NCBI GenBank assembly: GCA_043763625.1
Contig: JAYULL010000061.1
Location: 1-64,000 of the forward strand
Length of the DNA: 64,000 bases
Origin: Rubrolithibacter sp043763625
GTDB lineage: Bacteria > Bacteroidota > Bacteroidia > Sphingobacteriales > Sphingobacteriaceae
Direction of reading: 5' to 3'
Under the pieces are notes generated by a model. That model worked only from the letters and a program-made list of their open reading frames with translations, was not told the DNA's origin and did no database searches. This document shows positions 1 through 9,052 of the stretch, piece by piece; within the stretch, counting starts at the first letter, position 1, and every line of letters starts with the position of its first letter. A program made the position numbers and the translations under genes.

Positions 1-3000
1 CCTCTTGCCAATTTCCTGTTAGGTATTGGGCTACTTTACTTTGGGTAATTTGAAGGTGTTTTCGAAGCAAGGTTAAAATATGCTCTTCATCTTCAGTGGT
101 TAACGGATCGAGATCAACCATTTCTTTATTACAGTTATCTCTAAAAGTCCCGTCAACATCATAAATCCAAGCAATACCGCCGCTCATTCCGGCAGCGAAG
201 TTACGTCCTGTCTTCCCTAATATTAAAGCTCGGCCCCCGGTCATATACTCACAACCGTGATCACCAACACCTTCTACAACTGCAGTTGCTCCGGAATTCC
301 TTACCGCAAAACGTTCTCCGGCTTGACCGCGAACAAACAATTCGCCTGATGTAGCGCCGTACATGGCCACGTTACCGATGATAATATTGTCTTCAGGAAC
401 CAGCGTGCTATCGGCCGCAGGATAGACCGCCAGTTGGGCACCTGAAAGGCCTTTACCTACATAATCGTTTGCTTCTCCTTCCAGTTCAAAAGATATTCCT
501 TTGGCACAAAAAGCTCCAAAGCTTTGACCTGCGGAACCTTTAAATTTAAAGTTTATTGTATTATCCGGCAGTCCTTGAGACTGGTAGCGTTTTGAGATTT
601 CGTTAGACAATAAAGTACCCAAAGTTCTGTCGGTATTTTTAACAACAAATGTTCCGAAGACAGGAGTTTTGCTTTCTAATGCCGGCATCGCGTGTTCTAC
701 AAGCTTCCAATCAAGAATGGTTTCTAAACCGTGGTCTTGTTTTTCACTGTTGTACATAGTGCTTCCCGGAGCCGGAGAAACCGGATAAAGGATACCCGCG
801 AGGCTTACTTTCTTCGCTTTCCAGTGATCAATTCCTTCTTTAACTTTCAAGAATTGAGCGCGACCTACCATTTCGTTAATAGTCCGGAAACCGAGTTCTG
901 CCATAATTTCTCTTAACTCTTCAGCCAAGAAATGAAATAAATTTACAATATGTTCCGGCTTCCCGGTAAATAATTTGCGAAGCTCCGGATCTTGAGTAGC
1001 AACACCGACAGGACAAGTGTTTAGATGACATTTACGCATCATGATACACCCGCCGGCAACTAAAGCTGCAGTAGCTACGCCCCATTCTTCAGCTCCTAGT
1101 AAAGTAGCTATCGCGATATCCCGCCCGGTTTTTAATTGACCGTCTGCTTGTAATACTACTCTGCTTCTCAGCTTATTGCGTACTAATGTTTGATGGGATT
1201 CTGCAAGTCCGAGTTCCCAAGGTAATCCGGCATGCTTAATTGAACTGATCGGCGAAGCTCCCGTACCGCCATCATATCCTGCAATCAAAATTACGTCCGC
1301 ATGGGCTTTAGCAACCCCGGCAGCTATAGTTCCGACACCGGCTTTAGAAACTAACTTAACGTTGATTCTGGCATCGCGATTAGCATTCTTTAAATCGAAG
1401 ATCAGTTGAGCTAAGTCCTCAATAGAATAAATATCATGGTGAGGAGGAGGAGAAATTAAACCCACTCCGGGAGTGGAGTGGCGAACTTTAGCAATCCAAG
1501 AATCTACTTTATCGCCGGGCAACTGACCGCCTTCTCCGGGTTTCGCACCCTGAGCCATTTTAATTTGAAGTTCATCAGCATTAGTCAAATAATACGAAGT
1601 TACTCCAAAACGGCCGGAGGCAACTTGTTTGATAGAAGAACGCATTGAATCGCCGTTAGGAAGAGTTTGGTAACGCATTTCGTCTTCACCGCCTTCACCT
1701 GTATTGCTTCTGCCGCCAATGCGATTCATAGCAATTGCTAAGGTACTGTGAGCTTCATGAGAAATTGAGCCGAAAGACATTGCACCGGTTGCAAAACGTT
1801 TCATAATATTTCCGGCAGGTTCAACCTCGTTTATGGAAATAGACTCGCGATGATGTGCAAAGTCTAACAAACCGCGGAGTGTATATTTCTTATCGTCTTG
1901 CTCGTTGATTATTTTAGCATAATTCTTGTAAACCGAATAATCGTTGGTACGAGTTGAATGTTGCAGCAAATGTACTGTTTGGGGATTAAAAAGGTGAGCT
2001 TCGCCGCGACGCTTCCACTGATAGATGCCGCCCTCCGGCAATAAATCCACCTCAGATTTTGTGTCGCCGAAACCGTTAAAGTGTTTAAACAAGGTTTCCT
2101 TAGCAATTTCGTCTAAGCCTAAACCTCCGATACGACTTACAGCACCGCAGAAGTAATTATCTACTACTTCTTGGTTAATCCCCAGTATTTCAAATATTTG
2201 CGAGCCATGATATGATTGGAGCGTTGAAATTCCCATTTTCGAGAAAATCTTTAATAACCCGTCGCACACTGCTTTTACGTAATTCTTAGAAAGATATTTA
2301 TATTCAAGAGAGGTTTCTAATTTTCCCTCTTCTTTCATAGTTTGAATAGTAGCTAAAGCCAGATAAGGATTAATCGCAGTAGCACCAAATGCCAATAAAC
2401 AGGCAAAATGGTGAACCTCCCAAGCATCTCCTGCTTCAATTACGATACCTACAGCTCCTCTATATCCTTTTTTAACTAAATGGTGATGAACAGCCGAAAC
2501 AGCTAACAAGGAAGGAATCGCAGCATGTTCGGAGTCTATCGCCCGATCCGATAAAATCAAGACTTCAAACCCGTCGTTTACGGCATCTTCGGCATAACGA
2601 CAAAGTCTTTCAAGCCCGTTTCGCAAAGAATCCGGCTGTCCGTCGGCTTTAAAGTAAGTTTGAAGTGTTTTAGCATGAAACATGCCTGTATCAATACTGC
2701 GTAATTTCTCTAACTCAACATTTGTAAGAATCGGCTGATCTAAAGCAACGCAATGCGCATGCATTTTATCTTCATCCAGTACATTACCGTTGCTGCCGAT
2801 AAAGGTTGCAAGACTCATCACCAATCGCTCGCGAATAGGATCAATGGGCGGATTAGTTACTTGAGCAAAGTATTGTTTGAAGTAGCTCGATAAATGTTGC
2901 GGCCGATCAGACAGTACAGCCAAAGGGACATCAGTACCCATTGAACCTATCGGTTCTTTACCGTCTAAAGCCATTGATTTAATAATCAAATCAACATCCT

Positions 3001-4462
3001 CACGGGAATAGCCGAATACTTTCTGATATCTAAAAACCGAATCGTGCGAAAGATTTGTAAAAGCAACTCGCGGTTCCGGCAATTCGCTCATGCGAATTTT
3101 ATAGTTCTCTAACCATTGCCCATAAGGCGATTGAGAAGCAATTTTAGTTTTGATTTCCTCGTCGGTTATTATTTTACCCGCTGTTATATCTACTAAAAAC
3201 ATTTTCCCCGGCTGCAGGCGGCCTTTCTTAATAATTATTTTTTCAGGAATCGGGAGTGCACCCGCTTCAGAGGCTACGATAACTCGATCATCGTTTGTTA
3301 CGGCATAACGTAAAGGGCGTAGTCCGTTTCTATCCAGAATAGCACCTATTATTTTACCGTCTGTAAAGTTTAAAGCTGCCGGTCCGTCCCAAGGCTCCAT
3401 CATCGTCGCATGGAACTCATAAAAAGCTTTCTTAAGAGGATCCATTTGCTCGTTACCGTCCCAAGCTTCGGGTACAAGCATCATCATTACGTGCGGAAGA
3501 GAACGGCCCGAATGAAGTAAAACTTCAACCACATTATCCAAACACGCGGAATCGGATTGATTATTATCAATAACCGGAAGAACAATTTCCATTTCCTCCG
3601 GCGAGAAATAAGGTGAAGCATAAGACCGTAACCCGGAATAAAACCAATTTAGATTTCCGGTTAATGTATTTATCTCGCCGTTGTGAGCAATAATTCTAAA
3701 CGGCTGAGCCAATTTCCAAGAAGGGAAGGTATTTGTTGAAAAACGTGAGTGTACTAAACCAAAGGCCGAAGTAAAACGAGTGTCGGATAAATCTGTATAA
3801 TAGTTTCTTACCTGATAAGTAGTTAGCTGACCTTTATAAACAATAAGTCTGCATGACAAAGAAGCAATATAAAATAAGTCTACAGCCTCATTATTTAGTT
3901 CGATAACCGTTTTAGTGATTAGACGACGAAGAATAAAAAGTTTTCTTTCAAAATCATCATCCGTGGTGACAGAAGAAGGCCTGTTTATAAACACCTGCTC
4001 AACATTCGGCTCCAACGAAAGTGCTGTTTCTCCAATTCCAAGCGCCTTAACAGGAACCTTTCTAAAACCCAAAATTTCAAGTCCTAACCTTTCAGCTGAA
4101 TTCAAAATAGCTGTACGGCAAGCTTCACCGGCACCGGCTTCTTTCGGAAAGAAAATCATCCCTACACCGTAATGACCAGGCTCTGAAAGAAGAATATTTA
4201 AAGGGATACACTCTTCCATTAAAAACTCATGAGGTATTTGCATCAAGATACCGGCTCCGTCTCCACTTTCAGGATCGCAACCACAGGCACCGCGGTGCTC
4301 CATGTTCTCTAAAGTAGTGAGGGCATCGGTAATAATTTGATGAGATCTGTGTCCGTAGATATTGGTAATAAAACCTACGCCACAAGAGTCGTGCTCAAAC
4401 TCAGGTCTGTAAAGTCCTTGTTGGTTATTCTCAGCATAATTCACGTTATCAGTTTGCTTCAT
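1..4462 (-). CDS. gltB: Glutamate synthase large subunit, 3' end beyond window
   Basis: The reading frame runs open from 4462 off the left edge, about 1,487 codons, close to the full length of the roughly 1,500-residue GltB family. It makes glutamate from glutamine and 2-oxoglutarate. The N-terminus is a type II glutamine amidotransferase: the conserved CGVGFI starts at Cys27, so the first 26 residues would be a cleaved propeptide. Near 1004-1050 the protein reads CIMMRKCHLNTC, the 3Fe-4S cluster cysteines of the FMN synthase domain. Only the end of the C-terminal beta-helix domain is missing. The partner small subunit GltD is not in the window and would be expected to the left, downstream on the same strand. 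Confidence 0.96.
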   Translation of the reverse strand, partial: MKQTDNVNYAENNQQGLYRPEFEHDSCGVGFITNIYGHRSHQIITDALTTLENMEHRGACGCDPESGDGAGILMQIPHEFLMEECIPLNILLSEPGHYGVGMIFFPKEAGAGEACRTAILNSAERLGLEILGFRKVPVKALGIGETALSLEPNVEQVFINRPSSVTTDDDFERKLFILRRLITKTVIELNNEAVDLFYIASLSCRLIVYKGQLTTYQVRNYYTDLSDTRFTSAFGLVHSRFSTNTFPSWKLAQPFRIIAHNGEINTLTGNLNWFYSGLRSYASPYFSPEEMEIVLPVIDNNQSDSACLDNVVEVLLHSGRSLPHVMMMLVPEAWDGNEQMDPLKKAFYEFHATMMEPWDGPAALNFTDGKIIGAILDRNGLRPLRYAVTNDDRVIVASEAGALPIPEKIIIKKGRLQPGKMFLVDITAGKIITDEEIKTKIASQSPYGQWLENYKIRMSELPEPRVAFTNLSHDSVFRYQKVFGYSREDVDLIIKSMALDGKEPIGSMGTDVPLAVLSDRPQHLSSYFKQYFAQVTNPPIDPIRERLVMSLATFIGSNGNVLDEDKMHAHCVALDQPILTNVELEKLRSIDTGMFHAKTLQTYFKADGQPDSLRNGLERLCRYAEDAVNDGFEVLILSDRAIDSEHAAIPSLLAVSAVHHHLVKKGYRGAVGIVIEAGDAWEVHHFACLLAFGATAINPYLALATIQTMKEEGKLETSLEYKYLSKNYVKAVCDGLLKIFSKMGISTLQSYHGSQIFEILGINQEVVDNYFCGAVSRIGGLGLDEIAKETLFKHFNGFGDTKSEVDLLPEGGIYQWKRRGEAHLFNPQTVHLLQHSTRTNDYSVYKNYAKIINEQDDKKYTLRGLLDFAHHRESISINEVEPAGNIMKRFATGAMSFGSISHEAHSTLAIAMNRIGGRSNTGEGGEDEMRYQTLPNGDSMRSSIKQVASGRFGVTSYYLTNADELQIKMAQGAKPGEGGQLPGDKVDSWIAKVRHSTPGVGLISPPPHHDIYSIEDLAQLIFDLKNANRDARINVKLVSKAGVGTIAAGVAKAHADVILIAGYDGGTGASPISSIKHAGLPWELGLAESHQTLVRNKLRSRVVLQADGQLKTGRDIAIATLLGAEEWGVATAALVAGGCIMMRKCHLNTCPVGVATQDPELRKLFTGKPEHIVNLFHFLAEELREIMAELGFRTINEMVGRAQFLKVKEGIDHWKAKKVSLAGILYPVSPAPGSTMYNSEKQDHGLETILDWKLVEHAMPALESKTPVFGTFVVKNTDRTLGTLLSNEISKRYQSQGLPDNTINFKFKGSAGQSFGAFCAKGISFELEGEANDYVGKGLSGAQLAVYPAADSTLVPEDNIIIGNVAMYGATSGELFVRGQAGERFAVRNSGATAVVEGVGDHGCEYMTGGRALILGKTGRNFAAGMSGGIAWIYDVDGTFRDNCNKEMVDLDPLTTEDEEHILTLLRKHLQITQSKVAQYLTGNWQE

Positions 4463-4753
4463 CAGATAGTATTAAGTATCAAAATATAGTGCGACCACGA
4501 AAATACGAATTTAACATGAGTGATAAAAATTGATTAACAATTTTTTAGTATTCTTTAATTACCTACGGCTTTTTTCACATTCTTTTAAAATTCTTACATT
4601 AAACAGCTTTTAATATTGAAAATTTTTAAAATGGTATTTGACAGGATCTTATACTGAATTACACTTTTTCTTTCCATTCTCTACTATTAAAATTTAGCGA
4701 ATTATAATTACAATAATTAAAAATTTGCTTTAAGTGCTTACGAAAAGTTTTTC
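4463..4753. other. AT-rich divergent intergenic region
   Basis: This gap lies between the start of gltB (reading left) and the SRP RNA (reading right). It must hold the gltB promoter. It is very AT-rich and I see no open reading frame or conserved motif beyond the SRP RNA -7 element that follows it. Confidence 0.5.
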
Positions 4754-4761
4754 TACATTTG
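4754..4761 (+). promoter_or_regulatory. -7 promoter element of the SRP RNA
   Basis: TACATTTG matches the Bacteroidota -7 consensus TAnnTTTG exactly. It ends 4 bases before the predicted 5' end of the RNA, which is the expected spacing to a start site. Confidence 0.7.
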
Positions 4762-4765
4762 CGGC

Positions 4766-4862
4766 GGGTTAGTCTTCTACGACCAGCTCCTCTTGAACTC
4801 CCCCAGGGTGGGAACGCAGCAAGGGTAGAGAGTTGTAGCGGTGCGATAGAAGTTGCTAACCC
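4766..4862 (+). ncRNA. ffs: Signal recognition particle RNA, small bacterial type
   Basis: The conserved apical SRP hairpin is present: CCCCCAGG at about 4799-4806, then the GGAACGCAGCAAGGG segment at about 4810-4825 that forms the Ffh-binding asymmetric loop. The ends pair perfectly (GGGTTAG at 4766-4772 with CTAACCC at 4856-4862), giving a closed RNA of 97 nt. A T-run directly follows at 4864-4870 and can act as the terminator. It has its own -7 element. The RNA binds Ffh for co-translational membrane targeting and is essential in most bacteria. Confidence 0.93.
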
Positions 4863-4907
4863 ATTTTTTTCTCCTTTAGTTTCCCAAACTTAATTGGCAC
4901 AATAGTC

Positions 4908-4935
4908 TTGATATAATATAATATTTCTAATTTTG
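4908..4935 (+). promoter_or_regulatory. Promoter of the transaldolase-like gene
   Basis: A TTG at 4908-4910 is followed after 17 bases by TAATTTTG at 4928-4935, fitting the Bacteroidota -33/-7 pattern. The coding start is 27 bases downstream. Confidence 0.6.
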
Positions 4936-4962
4936 CCATTTCAAATAATTTAATCAGCAACA

Positions 4963-5622
4963 ATGAAATTTTTTATCGATACCGCCAACCTTGCACAAAT
5001 TAAAGAAGCCCATGATTTAGGTGTTTTAGACGGAGTAACTACGAACCCAAGCCTAATGGCAAAAGAAGGAATCACCGGCCATGATAACGTGATCAATCAT
5101 TATAAAGCTATTTGTGAGATAACGGACGGAGATGTAAGTGCCGAAGTAATTGCCACTACTTTTGAAGAAATGGTTCAAGAAGGAGAGGCCTTAGTTAAAC
5201 TACATAAAAATATTGTAGTTAAAGTTCCGATGATAAAAGAAGGTATTAAAGTGATTAAATATTTTACTTCAAAGGGTATCAGGACAAATTGCACTTTAGT
5301 ATTTTCTGCAGGACAAGCATTGCTTGCGGCAAAAGCAGGTGCTACTTACGTGTCTCCATTTGTAGGCCGTTTAGATGATGTGTCTACCGACGGTTTAAGC
5401 CTAATAGAAGATATTCGCACTATTTACGACAATTTTGGTTATACTACTCAAATTTTGGCTGCATCGGTACGTCATCCGATGCATATTATTGAATGTGCTA
5501 AAATAGGAGCTGATGTAATTACTGCTCCTTTGTCTGCAATTACGGCCCTGTTAAAACATCCATTAACGGATAGCGGGTTGGCCCAATTTTTATCTGACCA
5601 CGCAAGAGCTTCGGCCAAATAG
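4963..5622 (+). CDS. fsa: Fructose-6-phosphate aldolase / transaldolase family protein
   Basis: This 219-residue protein starts MKFFIDTANLAQIKEA and continues with GVTTNPSLMAKEG, the hallmark of the short transaldolase/FSA subfamily (usual length about 215-220). The Schiff-base lysine lies in VVKVPMIKEG at about residue 86. It is a cytosolic (beta/alpha)8 barrel acting either as transaldolase in the non-oxidative pentose phosphate pathway or as fructose-6-phosphate aldolase; sequence alone does not separate the two. It stands alone with its own promoter and terminator. Confidence 0.93.
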   Translation: MKFFIDTANLAQIKEAHDLGVLDGVTTNPSLMAKEGITGHDNVINHYKAICEITDGDVSAEVIATTFEEMVQEGEALVKLHKNIVVKVPMIKEGIKVIKYFTSKGIRTNCTLVFSAGQALLAAKAGATYVSPFVGRLDDVSTDGLSLIEDIRTIYDNFGYTTQILAASVRHPMHIIECAKIGADVITAPLSAITALLKHPLTDSGLAQFLSDHARASAK

Positions 5623-5643
5623 AGTAATTAAAAAAGAAAAAGT

Positions 5644-5674
5644 AAAGCTGTTCATCAATTGAGCAGCTTTTTTT
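5644..5674 (+). terminator. Rho-independent terminator after fsa
   Basis: AAAGCTGTTC pairs with GAGCAGCTTT around a short loop, followed by a T-run. It lies about 20 bases after the fsa stop codon. Confidence 0.8.
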
Positions 5675-5814
5675 GCTAAAAACGGTGTATTCTACATTTA
5701 ATACAGTTTCTCGGGAAAGGCCCGAAAACGATAAAAGATGAAGTACCAATGTAACTTAAAATTTTCGATACACTCTAAAGCTATAAACACCCATTAAATC
5801 ATAAATCTTAAAAC

Positions 5815-6240
5815 ATGGAACAAAATCTAAAAAACCATATCCGTCTGGTACCGGGATATCATTTCGTACTACTTATATTGCTACTTGCGGGTCTCACGGG
5901 TTCATTAGTAAACCTCTATCATTCTATAAGTTCAGAGACTTTATACTCCGCTTCGTTAATTGTACTCTTATTTGTCTGTGCTTTCATGACGGCAACATTC
6001 GCACGTTCGTTTGCACTTAAAGCTCAAGACCGAGCCATCCGTGCTGAAGAAAATTTACGGTTTTTTATCTTGACGGGGAAAGTTTTGCCTCCGCTTAAAA
6101 TATCGCAAATAGTAGCTTTAAGATTTGCTTCCGATGCAGAGTTAGCGGCACTTACAGAAAAAACAGTGAAAGAAGGTCTCTCAAACAAACAAATAAAACG
6201 ATTGGTAGTAAATTGGCGGGCTGATTTTCACCGAGTTTAA
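5815..6240 (+). CDS. DUF6526-type small membrane protein
   Basis: A 141-residue protein with a basic N-terminus and two hydrophobic segments (about residues 17-37 and 43-65), then a soluble C-terminal half rich in charged helices, including LRFFILTGKVLPPLKISQIV and a final KRLVVNWRADFHRV. The pattern matches, from memory, the Bacteroidota family DUF6526, whose function is unknown. It is monocistronic and convergent with the small minus-strand gene that ends 3 bases away. Confidence 0.75.
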   Translation: MEQNLKNHIRLVPGYHFVLLILLLAGLTGSLVNLYHSISSETLYSASLIVLLFVCAFMTATFARSFALKAQDRAIRAEENLRFFILTGKVLPPLKISQIVALRFASDAELAALTEKTVKEGLSNKQIKRLVVNWRADFHRV

Positions 6241-6242
6241 AC

Positions 6243-6473
6243 TTACCGCAACGATTGCTTGTAAGCTACTAATACTTGCAAAAAAATATCTCGATCTAAG
6301 TCAAATCCCTGCGGGCGAATTAATTCTACAGGCTTATTATTTTTATAAAGTACCGGAAACAAGTCAATAAACTCTTTCAAGCTTATCTCATCTTTTAGCC
6401 AAGAATATTCATTATAAATATCTTTTAGTCGCATTTCAAAAAGCGGCGTAGAATACAGATCAGAACTCATCAA
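6243..6473 (-). CDS. Hypothetical small protein, 76 aa
   Basis: It starts MMSSDLYSTPLFEMRL and is acidic, with no signal peptide, membrane segment or recognised motif. The frame fits exactly between neighbouring genes and ends 3 bases from the convergent DUF6526 gene, which supports a real gene. Function unknown. Confidence 0.55.
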   Translation of the reverse strand: MMSSDLYSTPLFEMRLKDIYNEYSWLKDEISLKEFIDLFPVLYKNNKPVELIRPQGFDLDRDIFLQVLVAYKQSLR

Positions 6474-6544
6474 GCAAATTTATGAATATTCCTAGAGCCC
6501 TAACCGGCAAAGGAAAAGAAAAGGTAGAATTCGCGGAAAAAGAA

Positions 6545-6572
6545 AAGCCCCCGGAAGAATTCGCGGGGGCTT
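6545..6572. terminator. Strong GC-rich hairpin, likely bidirectional terminator
   Basis: AAGCCCCCG (6545-6553) pairs perfectly with CGGGGGCTT (6564-6572) around a 10-base loop that contains GAATTC. Flanking runs of A and T make it plausible as a terminator in either direction. It lies upstream of the exported propeller gene and insulates it. Confidence 0.65.
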
Positions 6573-6761
6573 ATTAACGCTCTCAATTACTATTTCAAAG
6601 GTACTTAAACAAGTCAAAAATGCAATAGTCAATAATTTACACAATATGTGAAGACCCGGTTTTTAGAAAGAGAGAACGCTGCGGTATATACCTTCATTGA
6701 ATCTTGACTTCATCTTTTTCTTGGAGAAGTATTAACTTAGTGTACTAACTAAACTTTTTAA

Positions 6762-8063
6762 ATGTTTTCCAAAAAACTAAACCCGATTTACCTTTACCTG
6801 ATTTTAACAATATCGGTTACCGGCTTTTTTTCTTTTGAACAAAAAGATAAACCTCTTAAAGCTACCCTTATTCCTTCCGAAAAATTCTACTTTAACTCAA
6901 TGGTAGATTGCAATATGGCCGAAGCCTGGGTGGGAGATACTTTTCGAATTTTTCCCGGCAAAACCGGCGAAGACCCCCTGTGGGGAGAAGCCAAGGATTT
7001 GAAATATGCAGACGGAAAAAATGCCGACCAAGCTTTTAAAAACCGACCCGAGCAATTCACTGAAGTAAAATTACCCCCGAACGTTGCTCCGGCAGACAGC
7101 GGCTTGCATGGTGCAGTTTGGTTTGAAACCATCTATCAAGATAAGAAAGACAGAAGCGGAAAAACACTTTTCGCCATTTATCATAACGAAAACTATCCGG
7201 CAACTTTTCTTTTTCGGAAAGAAACGGGCAAGGGTTACATTGATAAAGATTGGCCCGAAGGCTTAACGGGAGCTACTACCCCGGCCGCAGTTTGCCGTAT
7301 CGGCGTGATGAAATCGGAAGACGGAGGAAAATCCTGGAAAGACAAGGGAATTTTTCTGGAAGATGATCAGCCCAGAATGTTGTTAAAACCGATTAATAAT
7401 TCCATCACTTTTGCAGGGGGTGTTGGCGACCCTTCAGCGGTTGCCAACGGAGATCACCTCTATCTTTTTTACAGTGAGTACGGCTATGCCGGAAACTTTG
7501 ACCCAAAAACGTGGGATCGGGACAGAGAACGGGACGGCCAGTGCATCAGTGTTGCCAGAATTAAACTGAGTGATCTGGACAGTCCTTTAGGAAAAGGAAA
7601 GAGGTGGGATGGAAAAGGGTTTAATGCCGCATATGATGGAATCGGCAAACCGATTACTTCTATTCAAATACCGGTTTCTGAAGGGGGAGCTCCGCTTTCG
7701 CAGAAAGAAGCGAAATATTATTGGGGACCCTCAGTCAGTTGGAATTATCACTTAAACGCTTGGGTAATGCTGATGGCAAAAACCGAAGCTCCAAAGTGGG
7801 AAGGGAACAGTATTTACATTTCTTTTAACCGCAATAAAGATTTGGGAAAAGGAAACAATTCACAGCAATGGACAAAACCTGAGCTTTTGGTTAGAAAGCC
7901 CGGACATACTTTATGGTATCCGTCGCTTCAACCGACAAATTCTGAGGAAGACATCAAAAACAAAAACACTTGCCTTAAACTTGGTAAAAAGGCTAGCTTA
8001 TTTTATAAAGATAACGACGGCAAGAAGAATGTGTACTGGTCGGAATATATCGTAGAGTTTTAG
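6762..8063 (+). CDS. Exported beta-propeller protein with an Asp-box, possibly glycosidase-like
   Basis: The 433-residue protein has a basic N-terminus followed by a hydrophobic stretch (residues 10-26), a signal peptide or anchor. The body has the features of a five- or six-bladed propeller: an Asp-box SEDGGKSW near residue 190, GGVGDPSAV near 222, and WGPSVSWNYHLNAWVML near 325, as in GH43/GH32/sialidase-like folds. The catalytic acids cannot be assigned by eye, so carbohydrate binding or hydrolysis is inference. It precedes a minus-strand sugar-catabolism cluster but runs in the opposite direction. Confidence 0.7.
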   Translation: MFSKKLNPIYLYLILTISVTGFFSFEQKDKPLKATLIPSEKFYFNSMVDCNMAEAWVGDTFRIFPGKTGEDPLWGEAKDLKYADGKNADQAFKNRPEQFTEVKLPPNVAPADSGLHGAVWFETIYQDKKDRSGKTLFAIYHNENYPATFLFRKETGKGYIDKDWPEGLTGATTPAAVCRIGVMKSEDGGKSWKDKGIFLEDDQPRMLLKPINNSITFAGGVGDPSAVANGDHLYLFYSEYGYAGNFDPKTWDRDRERDGQCISVARIKLSDLDSPLGKGKRWDGKGFNAAYDGIGKPITSIQIPVSEGGAPLSQKEAKYYWGPSVSWNYHLNAWVMLMAKTEAPKWEGNSIYISFNRNKDLGKGNNSQQWTKPELLVRKPGHTLWYPSLQPTNSEEDIKNKNTCLKLGKKASLFYKDNDGKKNVYWSEYIVEF

Positions 8064-8078
8064 AATAAAAGCAAATAA

Positions 8079-8984
8079 TTAGCCACCGTTAGTTAATAAC
8101 TTGCCGTCTAAAAACTGCTTCGCTCTTGGAACATCACTCTCTTCCAAATGTTCAATAATCATCGGAATATTAGGGTAATTTTTAGTTAGCCGTTGAATAT
8201 ATAAATCATAATTAAGCGATCCTAAGCCGGGTGCCGGAAGTTCTATCATGCCAACTCCGCGTAATGCATGAGCCTCGCTTGCGTCAATATCAGCCATTTG
8301 TACTCCTTGAGCGGAACTTGCACGTTTTACGTCTTTTGCATGCGAGATTAGAATCTTATCCGAAAGGGCATTAAATATCTGATTTAAAGTTGAATCCATT
8401 TCATCGATATTATGTTCTTCGAAATAGTTGGTGGGATCCATCAGTAATCCCAAATTCGGACTGTTAATATCCGCGAAAAGACGTAAAGTTTCTTCAACAG
8501 AACCGATAACATTGTTCACGTAAGTTTCAACTAAAAAAGTGACTCCGGCAACTCGGGCATGCTCTACAATGTCACCTATAACGGCTCTACATTCTTCATA
8601 GCCTTCCTCGGTTTTATTCTTAGGATGGTGTACCCAATCACTGTCAGTATCGAACGTGCCGGATTCGCTGATTACATAGGGCGAACCGAGTTCATGAGCA
8701 AAGCTAATAATCGTCTTCAAATGATCTAAATTCTTCTTTCGCTTTGCTGGATCAGGGTGAACAAGATTTGTATAACCCGAGATACAACAGATAGGTAGGT
8801 TGTTCCGGCGGAAAGTATCGCGAATTAAATTACATTTTTCCTTTGTAATGCTTTTGGTCGACAAATCCATGTCTTTAAAACTAACGTCTAACTGAACAGT
8901 ATTGAAACCAAGACTGCGAATGCGTTTTGCGGTTTCCTCTAAAGAATACGGGAAATAACCGGTAAAGATGCCTACTTGTATCAT
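8079..8984 (-). CDS. Sugar phosphate isomerase/epimerase family (AP endonuclease 2-like TIM barrel)
   Basis: A 301-residue protein whose order of motifs fits xylose-isomerase-like TIM barrels: MIQVGIFTGYFPYSLEETA, VISESGTFD near residue 105, LVETYVNNV near 155, LLMDPTNYFEEH near 183, ISHAKDV near 217 and MIIEHLEESD near 275. The E, D, H and E positions are the usual metal ligands. It is the last gene of a three-gene minus-strand cluster with a Gfo/Idh/MocA oxidoreductase and a PhyH dioxygenase, a combination typical of catabolism of inositol-like or oxidised sugars. The substrate is unknown. Confidence 0.87.
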   Translation of the reverse strand: MIQVGIFTGYFPYSLEETAKRIRSLGFNTVQLDVSFKDMDLSTKSITKEKCNLIRDTFRRNNLPICCISGYTNLVHPDPAKRKKNLDHLKTIISFAHELGSPYVISESGTFDTDSDWVHHPKNKTEEGYEECRAVIGDIVEHARVAGVTFLVETYVNNVIGSVEETLRLFADINSPNLGLLMDPTNYFEEHNIDEMDSTLNQIFNALSDKILISHAKDVKRASSAQGVQMADIDASEAHALRGVGMIELPAPGLGSLNYDLYIQRLTKNYPNIPMIIEHLEESDVPRAKQFLDGKLLTNGG

Positions 8985-9052
8985 AAGATCAGGGGTTATG
9001 GGTTTATAAGTTTAGTTGAACAATCCTAATAGGTCAAAACCTGCCGATTCAA